Both the position numbers and the translations under genes were made by a program. A model generated the notes under the pieces. That model saw only the letters and a program-made list of their open reading frames with translations. It had not been told where the DNA came from and ran no database searches. From UMGS1696 sp964623635 (GTDB lineage: Bacteria > Bacillota > Clostridia > Oscillospirales > CAG-272): a DNA stretch of 64,000 nucleotides. Shown one piece after another: positions 8,051 through 17,483 of the stretch (its first letter is position 1; the number at the start of each line of letters is the position of its first letter). The stretch spans positions 1 through 64,000 of the forward strand of contig CAZUUA010000008.1 of the NCBI GenBank assembly GCA_964623635.1, written 5' to 3'.

Positions 8051-9523
8051 ATGTACAGTATACACAAAAAGCAGATCCTCACGCTGCTGTTGGCACTGCT
8101 GCTCACCGCTTCTTCGATGACTGCTTGTGGTGGTGATACGACGGAATCCGTTACCGATACCACGGCAGATGCTGCGATCACACCGGAAGAGACAGAGACA
8201 GAAGACGAACGTGCCATTCAGGACACTGTACCGGCGCTGGATTTCGGCGGCACATCCTTCCGCAGCATCGTACAGGAATCCACCAAGTACGACATTTACG
8301 TGGCTGAGGAAACCGGCGACGCACTGCCCGATGCCATCTACTACCGCAATCGGGACATCGAGGAACGCTTTGGGATCGTGATCGAGGAATCCTCGTCCGT
8401 AGTCCACAACGAACTGTCCCAGCGTGTGAAGAAGTCCATCACCGCCGGGGACGACGAATTCGATCTGGTGCTGGGACAGATGGAAGAATCCGGTAAGGAT
8501 GCGCAGGAAGGGATCTTCCGCAACTGGTACGACATTCCCTATGTGGATTTTGAAAAGCCGTGGTGGCCGAAGTCCATCTCTCAGGATGCTGCGACCGTCA
8601 ACGGAAAGATGTACAACACCGTAAGTGACTTGTGCGTGTCATATGCCGAACAGACCTGGGCGATCGTCTTCGATAAGGTGGAAGCCGACAATTACGGTGT
8701 CGAATCTCCGTATGACCTTGTGCGTGACGGCAAATGGACCGTGGACAAGCTGCTTTCCATCACCGAGAGCATCTATACCGATGTGAACGGCGACGGACAA
8801 AAGGATGCCGGGGATTATTATGGCTACACCTCTGCCATGAACGGCTGTCTGCTCCTGTCCTATTTCTACGGCTTCGACCAGAGACTGGCAGTCGTGGACG
8901 GAGAGAAGGTCAACATGATGCTGAACACGGAAAAGGCCGCTGCCATCTGTGACAAGCTGTATACCCTGCACTATGCTTCCGCAGGTACCTTTGTGCCCGC
9001 CGGTTCCAGCAACAAGGACATCTACACCTGCTTCACGGAAGGACATACCCTGTTCTGTCCCATGCAGGTACAACACCTGTACAGCCAACTTCGAGATTAT
9101 GAAAACGACTTCGGGATCATTCCCATGCCGAAATGGAACGAGGAACAGGCGGAATACTACTCCACCTGTGATGCCGGTTGTAACATCATGGCGATCCCGG
9201 TGACCGCTTCTAATATCGAAATGATCGGTGCCGTGGTAGAGGCGCTGTCGGCCTATAGCTGGCGTACCGTTCTGCCGACCTATTACAACATTGCGCTGGG
9301 TGCAAAATCCGCTCGTGACCCCGAATCGGTGGAAATGATCGACCTGGTGCTGTCCTCTCGTGTCATCGACTTTGCGTACCTGTACGACGGTTGGAGCGGC
9401 TGGGTCTTCAAGCTTGCCGATTTTGTCAAGACCGAAGGCGCCTTTGCCAGCACCTATGAAAAGCACGCCAAGTCCATGCAGACCTACTACGACAAGGTTT
9501 TGGCATTCTTCTACGAGGACTAA
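8051..9523 (+). CDS. Orphan extracellular solute-binding lipoprotein (first of four)
   Basis: A 490-residue lipoprotein: charged start, hydrophobic helix and lipobox LTASSMTAC within the first 25 residues, then a Thr/Glu-rich linker. The mature part has the order seen in all four paralogues here: LDFGG near the start, DAIYYRNRDIEERFG, FEKPWWPKS, an acidic DVNGDGQKDAGDYYG loop that looks like a calcium-binding EF-hand-like loop, and PMPKWNEEQAEYYS. These are features of family 1 ABC sugar-binding proteins, but no permease or ATPase gene is adjacent. A strong AGGAGGT at 8040-8046 fixes the start. It may lend its ligand to a distant transporter, or sense or bind glycans on the surface. Confidence 0.85.
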   Translation: MYSIHKKQILTLLLALLLTASSMTACGGDTTESVTDTTADAAITPEETETEDERAIQDTVPALDFGGTSFRSIVQESTKYDIYVAEETGDALPDAIYYRNRDIEERFGIVIEESSSVVHNELSQRVKKSITAGDDEFDLVLGQMEESGKDAQEGIFRNWYDIPYVDFEKPWWPKSISQDAATVNGKMYNTVSDLCVSYAEQTWAIVFDKVEADNYGVESPYDLVRDGKWTVDKLLSITESIYTDVNGDGQKDAGDYYGYTSAMNGCLLLSYFYGFDQRLAVVDGEKVNMMLNTEKAAAICDKLYTLHYASAGTFVPAGSSNKDIYTCFTEGHTLFCPMQVQHLYSQLRDYENDFGIIPMPKWNEEQAEYYSTCDAGCNIMAIPVTASNIEMIGAVVEALSAYSWRTVLPTYYNIALGAKSARDPESVEMIDLVLSSRVIDFAYLYDGWSGWVFKLADFVKTEGAFASTYEKHAKSMQTYYDKVLAFFYED

Positions 9524-9546
9524 GCCACATTCTCCCAAAAGCGAAC

Positions 9547-9576
9547 AAAAAAAGCGGAGCGATCCGCTTTTTGTTT
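9547..9576. terminator. Bidirectional terminator
   Basis: AAAAGCGGA and TCCGCTTTTT around a GCGA loop, with an A run on the left and a T run on the right, between two convergent genes. Confidence 0.8.
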
Positions 9577-9616
9577 TTGTATGAACAGCCGGGCTGCATG
9601 ACCCCTGTTGGCTTCC

Positions 9617-10993
9617 TTATACTTCTTCCGCCGAAAGTACTTCTTTTCGGGTGTAGATATCATCGGGGTCCAGCACCATGTCGTCGTACTCGGCCTCGCC
9701 GCTTTGGTTGTCGTAGGGATCCAGTCGCATGAACTTTTTCGCCGGTGCCAGCTGCATCTGGAATTCGGTACAGCTGATATACCGGAAGGGATCTGCATGA
9801 CAGAAGTAGAAGTCGTGCAGCACCATGTCTCCATTCTTGTAGGCACCGCCGCCAAAGGACGGATCGCATTGGAGCCAACCATAGGGTGCCACATAGAACT
9901 GTGCCCAGTCGTGGCTGCCGATATGTTTATCCGGTCTGATATAGTTCCCGGACTGCCAGCGTGCCGGGATCCCGGAGATGCGGCAGAGCGTGATGAACAG
10001 CAGTGCCTGTACGCCGCAGTCGCCACGGTGGTTCAGTGCCGCATACATGGGAATGTTGTCCATATACCGGTACTCACGCATATAGGAATAGCGCACGTTG
10101 TGGGTGATGTATTCGTAGATCCGGCGTGCTCTTGCCATAGGCGAACCCTTGCCACCGGTGATCTCCCGCTCCAGCATCCGCAGATAGGGTGTGAACACGA
10201 TGTGGGGATACTGCTCCTCCAGATACTGGGGAAAATGGGGATGGGCATCGGTGACCCAGCTTTCCTCATAGTCCCGGTATTCCGCACGGTTGGTGAACGC
10301 AACCTCGATCTCGTACTTCTCACCGGCCCGGTACAGGAACTGGGTGTAGGCGGTGCGGATAGGATGCTCTGTGACCTGGGTCATCTGGTTGGCCTTCAGC
10401 AGCTTGATGTCCGTGATCTCCGGTGTGACGCAGGGATAGGGCAGCCAGGCACGGAACCATTTGCCCTCCCGGATGTGCTTTTCGTTTGGCCACAGAGCTT
10501 CACGGACGGTATACCGAATGGCACGGGAGCCGTTCTTTTTCATCTTGGCGATGTTGTCGTGGAGGATATCGTTTTCTCCATCGTGGCCCCTGTAGTCCGG
10601 AGAATCCAGCCGGTGCAGGAAGGTATCGCAGCAGCCAAAAATATTGGACTTTGCCGCATTTTCAAAATAGTATCCATCGGGGCGCAGGATGTAGTCGGCG
10701 TGCCCCATGTCCATGATCTGCCGCAGGTGGGCATTTGTGAAAGCCGGGAACCGATCCTTGATCTGCCGCACCAGCGTCTGCTCGTTGGTGTTGTAGTCCT
10801 CCATCAGACCGGCGGCGATGAACTTTTCCAGCTCCAGCCGCTTCTGCATGGCTTTGTCCGGCTTCTTCTGCAGCAGCTTGTCGATGGCAGGGATCTCCTC
10901 GGCAAAGCGCCCCTGACGATGCAGTGCGGCAATGGAATCCGGCAGTGCCACAGCCAAATAGGCAAGGTCGTCGTAATTGAATATAGCTTCCAT
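9617..10993 (-). CDS. Transglutaminase-like domain protein
   Basis: A 458-residue protein with no signal peptide. The C-terminal part is a transglutaminase-like cysteine protease fold with the full catalytic triad: Cys326 in RGDCGVQALLF, His360 in GSHDWAQFYV and Asp376 in QCDPSFG. The first 150 residues are helical (tetratricopeptide-like spacing) and the middle (about 160-250) is a beta-rich domain often found before the catalytic domain in this group. Members act as peptidases or amide hydrolases rather than cross-linkers. AAAGGA precedes the ATG. It lies 90 bases after the GyrI-like gene on the same strand, with a possible weak terminator between them. Confidence 0.85.
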   Translation of the reverse strand: MEAIFNYDDLAYLAVALPDSIAALHRQGRFAEEIPAIDKLLQKKPDKAMQKRLELEKFIAAGLMEDYNTNEQTLVRQIKDRFPAFTNAHLRQIMDMGHADYILRPDGYYFENAAKSNIFGCCDTFLHRLDSPDYRGHDGENDILHDNIAKMKKNGSRAIRYTVREALWPNEKHIREGKWFRAWLPYPCVTPEITDIKLLKANQMTQVTEHPIRTAYTQFLYRAGEKYEIEVAFTNRAEYRDYEESWVTDAHPHFPQYLEEQYPHIVFTPYLRMLEREITGGKGSPMARARRIYEYITHNVRYSYMREYRYMDNIPMYAALNHRGDCGVQALLFITLCRISGIPARWQSGNYIRPDKHIGSHDWAQFYVAPYGWLQCDPSFGGGAYKNGDMVLHDFYFCHADPFRYISCTEFQMQLAPAKKFMRLDPYDNQSGEAEYDDMVLDPDDIYTRKEVLSAEEV

Positions 10994-11016
10994 ATCGTTA
11001 TCCTTTACTGCGTTAA

Positions 11017-11065
11017 CTCACGAAAACGAGCCAAAAACCGAAGTGGCTTTTGGGGTGCGTTTTCA
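11017..11065 (-). terminator. Possible weak terminator between GyrI-like and transglutaminase-like genes
   Basis: Nested inverted repeat: GAAAACG with CGTTTTC outside and CCAAAA with TTTTGG inside. The T run is short, so read-through is likely. Confidence 0.35.
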
Positions 11066-11083
11066 ACCTGAATCGGTGTTTGC

Positions 11084-11578
11084 TTACTCATCCAATCCGT
11101 TTTTCACCGGCACAAACAGATACATGGTATTTTGCGTACCGGATGCACCGACTGTCTGCGGCGGCATGAACTCCTGGGGATAACCAATGATCTCCAGATC
11201 CTTTGCCTCGGCATATTGCAGCAGGGCGTCCAAGGTCTCTTTTTTGCTGTTCTGCACCAGGCCATAGATGTAGTCCGAGCCGGGTACGATCCATTTGGTA
11301 AAGCCGACCGGTGGATGTGCGGTGTCCTCTACCTCCAGCCCGGCCATATACAAAAGATGCGGATCGTCCTTTTTGGGCAGACGGAAGGACAGCGTGTCCT
11401 CGGTGGTCAGACCCCAGGCGCCCATGATGTCTCCATCGTCGTCCCGTCGGGCCAGTGGCATGAGCTGCTTGCCGCTTTTGTTCATCTTTGTCCACAAGGC
11501 ACCGCTTCCCTTGCCGGCTTCACCGACCAGTCCAATGACGCAAAAGGGCTCAAAGGTGCATTCTTTTACTTCGATCAT
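11084..11578 (-). CDS. GyrI-like / AraC-type effector-binding domain protein
   Basis: A 164-residue stand-alone ligand-binding domain. The pattern CVIGLVGEAGKGSGALWTKM at the start, MGAWGLTTEDT, LLYMAGLEVED and the end IIGYPQEFMP follow the GyrI/AraC-E duplicated fold, which binds small hydrophobic or cationic molecules. No DNA-binding domain is attached. GGAGA precedes the start. It follows tpiA on the same strand after about 150 bases. It may buffer a toxic compound; the ligand is unknown. Confidence 0.75.
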   Translation of the reverse strand: MIEVKECTFEPFCVIGLVGEAGKGSGALWTKMNKSGKQLMPLARRDDDGDIMGAWGLTTEDTLSFRLPKKDDPHLLYMAGLEVEDTAHPPVGFTKWIVPGSDYIYGLVQNSKKETLDALLQYAEAKDLEIIGYPQEFMPPQTVGASGTQNTMYLFVPVKNGLDE

Positions 11579-11726
11579 GTGTATTTCTCCTACATAAACA
11601 AAATGAGGGCAGGAGGCAGTCGGTTGTCCTGTGCCTTCTCCCCCACATGGAAAGTCAAAAATCAGAAGAAAGAAGTCAGAAGTATCTGCATACGCTTACT
11701 TCCGCTTCGTATTCCTGATCGGATCC

Positions 11727-12494
11727 TTACTGAGCAGCGTCAACGATCTTGGCGAACTTGGCAGGAACCAGAGATGCGCCGCCGATCAGACCACCGTCTA
11801 CATTTACCTTGGACAGCAGCTCAGCAGCGTTGCCGTCGTTCATGGAACCACCGTACTGGATGGTCAGCGCTTCGGCAGCATCGTTGCCGTACAGACCAGC
11901 CACTACGCTACGGATGATAGCGCAAACCTCTTCTGCCTGGTCCGGGGTAGCGGTCAGACCGGTACCGATGGCCCAAACAGGTTCGTAAGCGATGATCACG
12001 TTCTGCAGGTCTTCTGCGGAGATACCGGCCAAATCCAGCTTGGTCTGCATGGAAACGATCTCAGCGGTGATGCCGGCCTGTCTTTCGTCCAGCACTTCGC
12101 CCAGGCACAGGATGACCTTCAGGCCAGCCGCCAGAGCAGCCTTGGTTCTCTTGTTGACGGTCTCGTCGGTCTCGCCGAAGTACTGTCTTCTTTCGCTATG
12201 ACCGATGATCACGTATTCGGCACCGGCTTCCAGCAGCATGGAGGCAGAGCATTCGCCGGTGAAAGCACCCTTGGCTTCGAAGTGTACGTTCTGAGCACCG
12301 ATCTTCACGTTGGTACCCTTAGCAGCTTCGGCAGCCACAGCGATGTCCACGAAGGGAACGCACAGCACCACGTCGCAGCCATTCTTGCCTTCGGTCAGAG
12401 CAGCAGTCTCCTTAACGGCCACAGCGGCCTCAGAGGGGGTCATATTCATTTTCCAGTTGCCGGCGATGACAACCTTACGTACGTCTTTTTTCAT
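11727..12494 (-). CDS. tpiA: Triosephosphate isomerase
   Basis: A 255-residue TIM barrel converting dihydroxyacetone phosphate and glyceraldehyde-3-phosphate. All catalytic pieces are present: Asn and Lys in IAGNWKMN, the electrophile His in IGHSERRQYF and the base Glu in AYEPVWAIGTG, plus the phosphate loop GGSMNDGNA. The ATG at 12494 is chosen over an upstream TTG because AAAGGA precedes it at the right distance and the family start (VIAGNWKMN) fits. It lies 150 bases after pgk on the same strand, the common glycolytic pairing. The gap contains a hairpin that may lower or stabilise expression of one of the two. Confidence 0.97.
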   Translation of the reverse strand: MKKDVRKVVIAGNWKMNMTPSEAAVAVKETAALTEGKNGCDVVLCVPFVDIAVAAEAAKGTNVKIGAQNVHFEAKGAFTGECSASMLLEAGAEYVIIGHSERRQYFGETDETVNKRTKAALAAGLKVILCLGEVLDERQAGITAEIVSMQTKLDLAGISAEDLQNVIIAYEPVWAIGTGLTATPDQAEEVCAIIRSVVAGLYGNDAAEALTIQYGGSMNDGNAAELLSKVNVDGGLIGGASLVPAKFAKIVDAAQ

Positions 12495-12542
12495 GATGGT
12501 ATAGTCCTTTTCCAATATGATATCCGGCTCCCACGATATGCC

Positions 12543-12576
12543 AAAAGCGAAGACCAGAGAAAAATGGTCTCCGCTC
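12543..12576 (-). terminator. Hairpin between pgk and tpiA
   Basis: AGCGGAGACCA with TGGTCTTCGCT (minus strand, one G-U pair) followed by only four T. It probably acts as a leaky terminator or an mRNA-processing or stabilising hairpin rather than a full stop. Confidence 0.5.
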
Positions 12577-12644
12577 TTGGAAATGGGGATCGGATGCGTT
12601 TGCTATTTTTAGATTATCTTATCGACAAATTGCTTCTGCCAATC

Positions 12645-13940
12645 TCAGTCGCGATCCATCAGGCAAGCGATACCGGGCAGCTCCAGACCTTCCAGGAATT
12701 CCAGAGATGCGCCGCCGCCGGTGGAGATGTGGGTCATCTTGTCGGCATAGCCCAGCTGCTCTACGGCTGCTGCGGAGTCACCGCCGCCGATGATGGAGAT
12801 AGCACCGGATTCAGCCACAGCCTTGGCTACGGCACGGGTACCGGATGCGAAGTTTTCCCATTCGGAAACGCCCATAGGACCGTTCCAAACCACAGTGCCG
12901 GAGCCCTTGATGGTCTTGGAGTACAGCTCCTGGGTCTTTTCGCCGATATCCAGACCCATCCAGCCGTCCGGGATAGAGTCGGAGTAGATGCGCATGAATA
13001 CGCTATCTTCGCTGTATTCTCTTGCGATCACGTTGTCCACAGGCAGCAGGAAGTTCACACCCTTTTCCTTAGCCTTGGCCAGCAGCTCCTTTGCCAGATC
13101 CAGCTTGTCGTTTTCGCAGATGGAGGTACCGGTGGTGTTGCCCAGTGCAGCGAAGAAGGTGTATGCCATACCGCCGCCGATGATCAGGGTGTCTACCTTT
13201 TCGATCAGGTTGTTGATCACGCCGATCTTGTCGGAAACCTTAGCGCCGCCCAGGATGGCCACGAAGGGACGAACCGGATCTTCCAGTGCCTTGCCCATGA
13301 CCTCGATCTCCTTCTGGATCAGGAAGCCACAAACAGCAGGCAGATAGTCAGCCACACCGGCGGTGGAAGCGTGTGCTCTGTGTGCGGTACCGAAAGCATC
13401 GTTTACGTAGATCTCAGCCAGAGAAGCCATAGCCTTGGCGAATTCGGGATCGTTCTTTTCTTCGGCAGCGTGGAACCGTACGTTTTCCAGCAGCAGGATC
13501 TCGCCGGCGTTCAGAGCAGCAGCCTTAGCCTGTGCATCGGGACCAACCACGTCCTTGGCCAGCGTTACCTTGAAGCCACGGGCGGCCAGGTCGTCGGCGA
13601 TGATCTTCATGGACAGCTTGGTGATGTCCTTAGCGCCCTTTTCCAGAGCAGCAGCCTTAGCAGCTTCCTGTTCTTCGGCAGGCAGAGCTTCGATCTTCTT
13701 CTTTTCCTTCTTATCCAGCTTCAGTTCAGCATCCAGCACGTTGTGGGGTCTGCCCATGTGAGAGCACAGTATAACCTTTGCACCCTTGTCGATCAGGTAT
13801 TCAATGGTCTTGAGAGCACCTACGATACGCTTGTCGTCGGTGATCACGCCATCCTTTACGGGAACGTTGAAGTCACATCTGACCAGGACCTTTTTGCCGG
13901 CTACGTCGATATCTTCGACGGTCTTCTTGTTGTACGTCAT
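12645..13940 (-). CDS. pgk: Phosphoglycerate kinase
   Basis: A 431-residue enzyme making ATP from 1,3-bisphosphoglycerate. N-terminal substrate residues are in RCDFNVP and SHMGRPH, the hinge and nucleotide parts in ILGGAKVSDKIGVI and WNGPMGVSEW, and the C-terminal GGGDSAAAVEQLG loop binds the nucleotide phosphates. AAGGAG seven bases before the ATG at 13940 fixes the start; a longer in-frame form would begin inside the promoter. It is some 35 residues longer than most bacterial Pgk, because a charged Lys/Glu/Ala-rich insert follows GRPHN (about residues 68-106). It has its own promoter and leads into tpiA. Confidence 0.97.
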   Translation of the reverse strand: MTYNKKTVEDIDVAGKKVLVRCDFNVPVKDGVITDDKRIVGALKTIEYLIDKGAKVILCSHMGRPHNVLDAELKLDKKEKKKIEALPAEEQEAAKAAALEKGAKDITKLSMKIIADDLAARGFKVTLAKDVVGPDAQAKAAALNAGEILLLENVRFHAAEEKNDPEFAKAMASLAEIYVNDAFGTAHRAHASTAGVADYLPAVCGFLIQKEIEVMGKALEDPVRPFVAILGGAKVSDKIGVINNLIEKVDTLIIGGGMAYTFFAALGNTTGTSICENDKLDLAKELLAKAKEKGVNFLLPVDNVIAREYSEDSVFMRIYSDSIPDGWMGLDIGEKTQELYSKTIKGSGTVVWNGPMGVSEWENFASGTRAVAKAVAESGAISIIGGGDSAAAVEQLGYADKMTHISTGGGASLEFLEGLELPGIACLMDRD

Positions 13941-13981
13941 GTCATATCTCCTTGCAAAATGATATTTTTTTACCACCAATT

Positions 13982-14010
13982 ACTATACCATATTTTCGTC
14001 CGTTTGGCAA
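13982..14010 (-). promoter_or_regulatory. Sigma-A promoter of pgk-tpiA
   Basis: Minus strand TTGCCA (14005-14010) and TATAGT (13982-13987) with a 17-base spacer, about 40 bases before the pgk start. Confidence 0.75.
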
Positions 14011-14128
14011 CAGTTTTTTTGTAAATTACCCGGGAAATTTCTAAAATTTTTTGTGAAGTCTCTGGGAACGCCGGAGTCGGCCACCATGGGGTCACCCCAT
14101 GAACCCCTTTGTGATGCAGTCGGCGCCC

Positions 14129-15625
14129 TTACCCCTGAATGTTCGCTTCGTTGGCAAGCACGTCCTCTACCACGCCTTCCATCTGGCTGGTCAGGGTCTT
14201 GCGGTAGCGTTCAGTGGTGGAAGCCCAGTTGGGAGACTTGGACATGACCTGACCAAAGAAGATATCCGTGATGTTGGACAGGTACTTGTTTAAGAACCGT
14301 CCCAGCTCAAAGCTGATGGATTCCCGAACGATATCGTACATCTGTGCGTTCACGTCGTTGTCGGAGTAACGCACCTTCATGCTGTTTTCGAAAATGGCAG
14401 GCGTGGTCAGACGATAGCCGTAGGAGCCCATGCATTCCAAAACGGCGGTGCAGGCTTCCTTCTTCGGCGTGGACAGGGTCACACCGTACAGGGTCACCGG
14501 GTTGCCCATGACGGTACGATAGTTCTGCTGATTCTCGTCATACTTCGGTACCGGTACAATGCCGTAGGACACATCTGCATCCCGCAGGGCCTTGAACGCA
14601 TACTGGGCACGGTTCACGATGAACAGCGAACGATTCTCCGTGAACGGCTTTTCGTAGTCGCTGTCGTTCAGGTACACGTCATCGGTGTTTTCCCAGGCAG
14701 ACAGCTTCAGCAGCAGATCCACGGTCTTTTCGCTGTAGAAATCGTCGGAGATCTTCAGCACCTTATCGTCGTCCTTTTCCACCAGCTTCAGCTCGGAACC
14801 GGTGTAGAAAGCGTCGTTGTGGTAGGAGGACAGCACCAGACCGAAGAAATCTTCCACATCCTTTTTCGCACTGCCGTTTTCGTCCTGATATACGTTCGAG
14901 GACATTTCGATCAGCTTGTCCAGATTCCATTTGTCGGCAAGCACCAGCTCCTGGGGATCCTCTAAGCTGTAGTCGGTCAGCAGCTGCTTATTGAAGTACA
15001 CACAGTACATCATGTGCAGAGCATTGGTAGAGATGTCACCGGACACAAAGTACAGCCGGTCATTGATGGTAGATTCTGCCAGCAGGTTGTCCGGCCACCA
15101 GGGCTTTTCGTAATCCAAATATGCCGCATCGTCCAGGTTGGTCATAAAGCCGTTGACCATGCAGGCAGCGATGGAACGGCTGTAGGAAGCCAGAATATCA
15201 TAGGCAGCGTCCCCGGCCATGTGGCTTTCCCGGACCTTGCCCACATAGGCATCGATATTGCCGCCGTTGCCAGGTGTGCCGATCCAGTTGTACACCATGC
15301 CCAGCCGTTCTTCGGTGGCGGTGTTACGCTGGTAGATGGCGTCGTTGATCAGCTCACCGGTCATTTCCTCTGCTTCAAATTCCTGGTTTTCCACATCTTC
15401 CCAGTACAGCAGATGAATGGTCTCGCCGCCAAAATCCAGCTCCGGCAGATCGTCACGCAGGTAGCCGTTTTCGTCGGTAGAATTGTCGATGGTCTCGGTA
15501 ATGGCTGTGGTATTTGTGGTATCGGAAGGTGTGGGCTCCTTGGTATCTCCGGCGCAGGAAAGCAGGCCGCCTGCGGTCATCAGCAGTGCCAGAAGCAGCG
15601 CAACAAAACGATTGTGTTTTTGCAT
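14129..15625 (-). CDS. Orphan extracellular solute-binding lipoprotein (second of four)
   Basis: A 498-residue lipoprotein with lipobox LLSC near residue 24. It carries the shared order of the group: LPELDFGGETIHLLYW, ELINDAIYQRNTATEERLG, YEKPWWPDNLL, DENGSAKKDVEDFFG (here the acidic loop is partly degenerate) and VPKYDENQQNYR. Sequence drift from the other three is large, so the duplications are old. A promoter lies at 15675-15703, and GGGGG precedes the ATG. It is followed by no permease; the next gene on the strand is pgk, which has its own promoter. A GC-rich palindrome at about 14084-14101 lies beyond its stop, without a T run. Confidence 0.85.
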   Translation of the reverse strand: MQKHNRFVALLLALLMTAGGLLSCAGDTKEPTPSDTTNTTAITETIDNSTDENGYLRDDLPELDFGGETIHLLYWEDVENQEFEAEEMTGELINDAIYQRNTATEERLGMVYNWIGTPGNGGNIDAYVGKVRESHMAGDAAYDILASYSRSIAACMVNGFMTNLDDAAYLDYEKPWWPDNLLAESTINDRLYFVSGDISTNALHMMYCVYFNKQLLTDYSLEDPQELVLADKWNLDKLIEMSSNVYQDENGSAKKDVEDFFGLVLSSYHNDAFYTGSELKLVEKDDDKVLKISDDFYSEKTVDLLLKLSAWENTDDVYLNDSDYEKPFTENRSLFIVNRAQYAFKALRDADVSYGIVPVPKYDENQQNYRTVMGNPVTLYGVTLSTPKKEACTAVLECMGSYGYRLTTPAIFENSMKVRYSDNDVNAQMYDIVRESISFELGRFLNKYLSNITDIFFGQVMSKSPNWASTTERYRKTLTSQMEGVVEDVLANEANIQG

Positions 15626-15674
15626 ATGTAGTATCCCCCATGATTTATAAAAAATTCGATCTCTCGTTCTCTAT

Positions 15675-15703
15675 AGTGTACCAGATACACCATCGATTTG
15701 CAA
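15675..15703 (-). promoter_or_regulatory. Sigma-A promoter of the second solute-binding lipoprotein
   Basis: Minus strand TTGCAA (15698-15703) and TACACT (15675-15680), 17-base spacer. Confidence 0.65.
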
Positions 15704-15857
15704 GAGACGATTCTACCAGAATTATGGAAAATTATGCAACCACCGTTGGAAGTTTTGGATGGGCGTAGCAGCTGCATCCACGAAAAAAGGCTGACTGAGG
15801 TGTGGGCGCCAAAGTCCCCGGTCCATCCGTCTTCTTTCGGCACATCCCATACAAAGC

Positions 15858-15881
15858 AAAAAAGGAGGGCATCCTCCTTCT
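15858..15881 (-). terminator. Terminator of the third solute-binding lipoprotein gene
   Basis: On the minus strand AAGGAGG-ATGC-CCTCC followed by six T. Confidence 0.75.
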
Positions 15882-15892
15882 TTGGTATGTTG

Positions 15893-17383
15893 TCAGCTGC
15901 CCAGCTTGGCAAATCCGTCCAGTACATTCTTGAGCTGGTTTTCTGCCGCTTTTTCCTGTCTGGCGTAGTACGAAGCGTAGTCCTTGTTCTTGGCACCCAT
16001 CATATTCGTCAGCGTCCACTGCATACCCTGCCAGTTGTCGTACATATACCCAAAGGTATACACCCGGCCGGCCAGAACGATATCCAGCATACGGGCAGAC
16101 GCTTCGTCTCGGGCATACTTCGATTGCAGCACCACATCGCACACTGCCGGTACCACAATGCTGCAGCTTTCGTAGGCTAAGGCTTCCATGACGATCCCGG
16201 CGTTCTCTGCGTTCTGCAGCGTCTTCGGCAGGATCATCAGCGGTGCGTGTCCGTCTACATGGGTGTAATAGCCGTCCTGTGCCTTGTCGTATTTCGGGAA
16301 CGGAATGATGCCGAATTCGCCTTCCATGTCCCGGAGCATATCGATCACGCTGATACACATGGCCGCAAACAGCGCTTTGCCTTCCTTGAAGGTGCTGGTG
16401 ATGGCCGTATCGTGGAGATCATAACCCATGGCCTGGATCGTGGCAGCATCACAGAACAGCGCCGATCGGTCTTCAAAGAACAGGCCGTACAGCTTTTCCA
16501 CGCTGGTCATCATCTTTTCCGATGCGGGCAGCAGCTGAGGCACACCGTCGCTGTCCTTGGATACATAGCGGATGTCAAAGGCGAAGGACCAGTTGCAGAT
16601 GGCGCTGGCCGAATGGGTCACAAAGCCATAGCGGTCGTCGTAATCCATTTCACCGTTGCCGTTTAAGTCCGTCGTCACCTGCGCACACAGCGAACGGAAG
16701 GTATCGAAATCCCAGTCTCCCTTTTCTACGGTATCGTACAGATCCCCAATGCCATAGTCTCTTGCCATGTCCCGGTTGTACACCATCGTCCAGGTATAGT
16801 CGATGGCGGAGATACAATAGTCGGAGACTGCCAAAAACAGCATATCGTTGTAAGTCAACTCCTCTGCCAGCACCCGGTTCCACCACGGCTTTTCGAAATC
16901 CACGTAGGGCACGTCCAGCCAGTTATAGGCCACACCGGAGATGGCAGTGGAGCCGGCGTATACCGTATGCATCAATGCCACGTCAAAGGCGTCCTCACCG
17001 GCCATGACAATGCGGCTAAATTCATTGGGCATGGTTTCCTCCGGCTCTTCCGTGACCTCCACTGCCACCAGCTTCACATTGTACAGATCCTCCACACGGG
17101 AGTTCCGGGCATAGACGGCATCGTTGACGATCTCTCCGTTCAGCTCCTCGGAATAGACCTCCTTGATGTGGTGATCGGTGTCTCTGGTATAAGTACGGAA
17201 GGCATAGCCACCCAAATCCACCTGGGGCAGATCCGGTCTCAGCGCCATGTCCTCGCCGGTCGTCGTACCCATACCGGTGCTGTCGTCCTTGGCAGCCACC
17301 ACCGGTTCCGCCGGTTCTCCACAGGCAGAAAGCATTCCTGTAAGCATTGCGGCGACCAATAGCATTGTGATGGTCTTCTTCAT
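15893..17383 (-). CDS. Orphan extracellular solute-binding lipoprotein (third of four)
   Basis: A 496-residue lipoprotein, lipobox MLSAC near residue 20. Shared group features are LPQVDLGGYAFRTYTR, GEIVNDAVYARNSRVEDLYN, FEKPWWNRVL, the acidic loop DLNGNGEMDYDDRYG (the best EF-hand-like loop of the four) and IPFPKYDKAQDGYYT. The ATG at 17383 follows GAAAGGA; the upstream ATGs in frame lack a ribosome site and would spoil the signal peptide. It sits directly behind the second paralogue but each has its own transcription signals, so they are not a simple operon. No ABC permease is near. Confidence 0.85.
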   Translation of the reverse strand: MKKTITMLLVAAMLTGMLSACGEPAEPVVAAKDDSTGMGTTTGEDMALRPDLPQVDLGGYAFRTYTRDTDHHIKEVYSEELNGEIVNDAVYARNSRVEDLYNVKLVAVEVTEEPEETMPNEFSRIVMAGEDAFDVALMHTVYAGSTAISGVAYNWLDVPYVDFEKPWWNRVLAEELTYNDMLFLAVSDYCISAIDYTWTMVYNRDMARDYGIGDLYDTVEKGDWDFDTFRSLCAQVTTDLNGNGEMDYDDRYGFVTHSASAICNWSFAFDIRYVSKDSDGVPQLLPASEKMMTSVEKLYGLFFEDRSALFCDAATIQAMGYDLHDTAITSTFKEGKALFAAMCISVIDMLRDMEGEFGIIPFPKYDKAQDGYYTHVDGHAPLMILPKTLQNAENAGIVMEALAYESCSIVVPAVCDVVLQSKYARDEASARMLDIVLAGRVYTFGYMYDNWQGMQWTLTNMMGAKNKDYASYYARQEKAAENQLKNVLDGFAKLGS

Positions 17384-17483
17384 GGTGATCTTCCTTTCAG
17401 CCATTGAATTCATCAAAATCGTCCAATTTTTTTGCGCTTTGTCAACGGGTACGCTCTCCTGTGTCCGGCATAAAACGCACTTT

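Noticed and set aside
11631..14024. 797-residue rightward open frame opposite tpiA and pgk
   Set aside because: It is the antisense of two certain genes; GC-biased codon use keeps the opposite frame open. No ribosome site or protein family.
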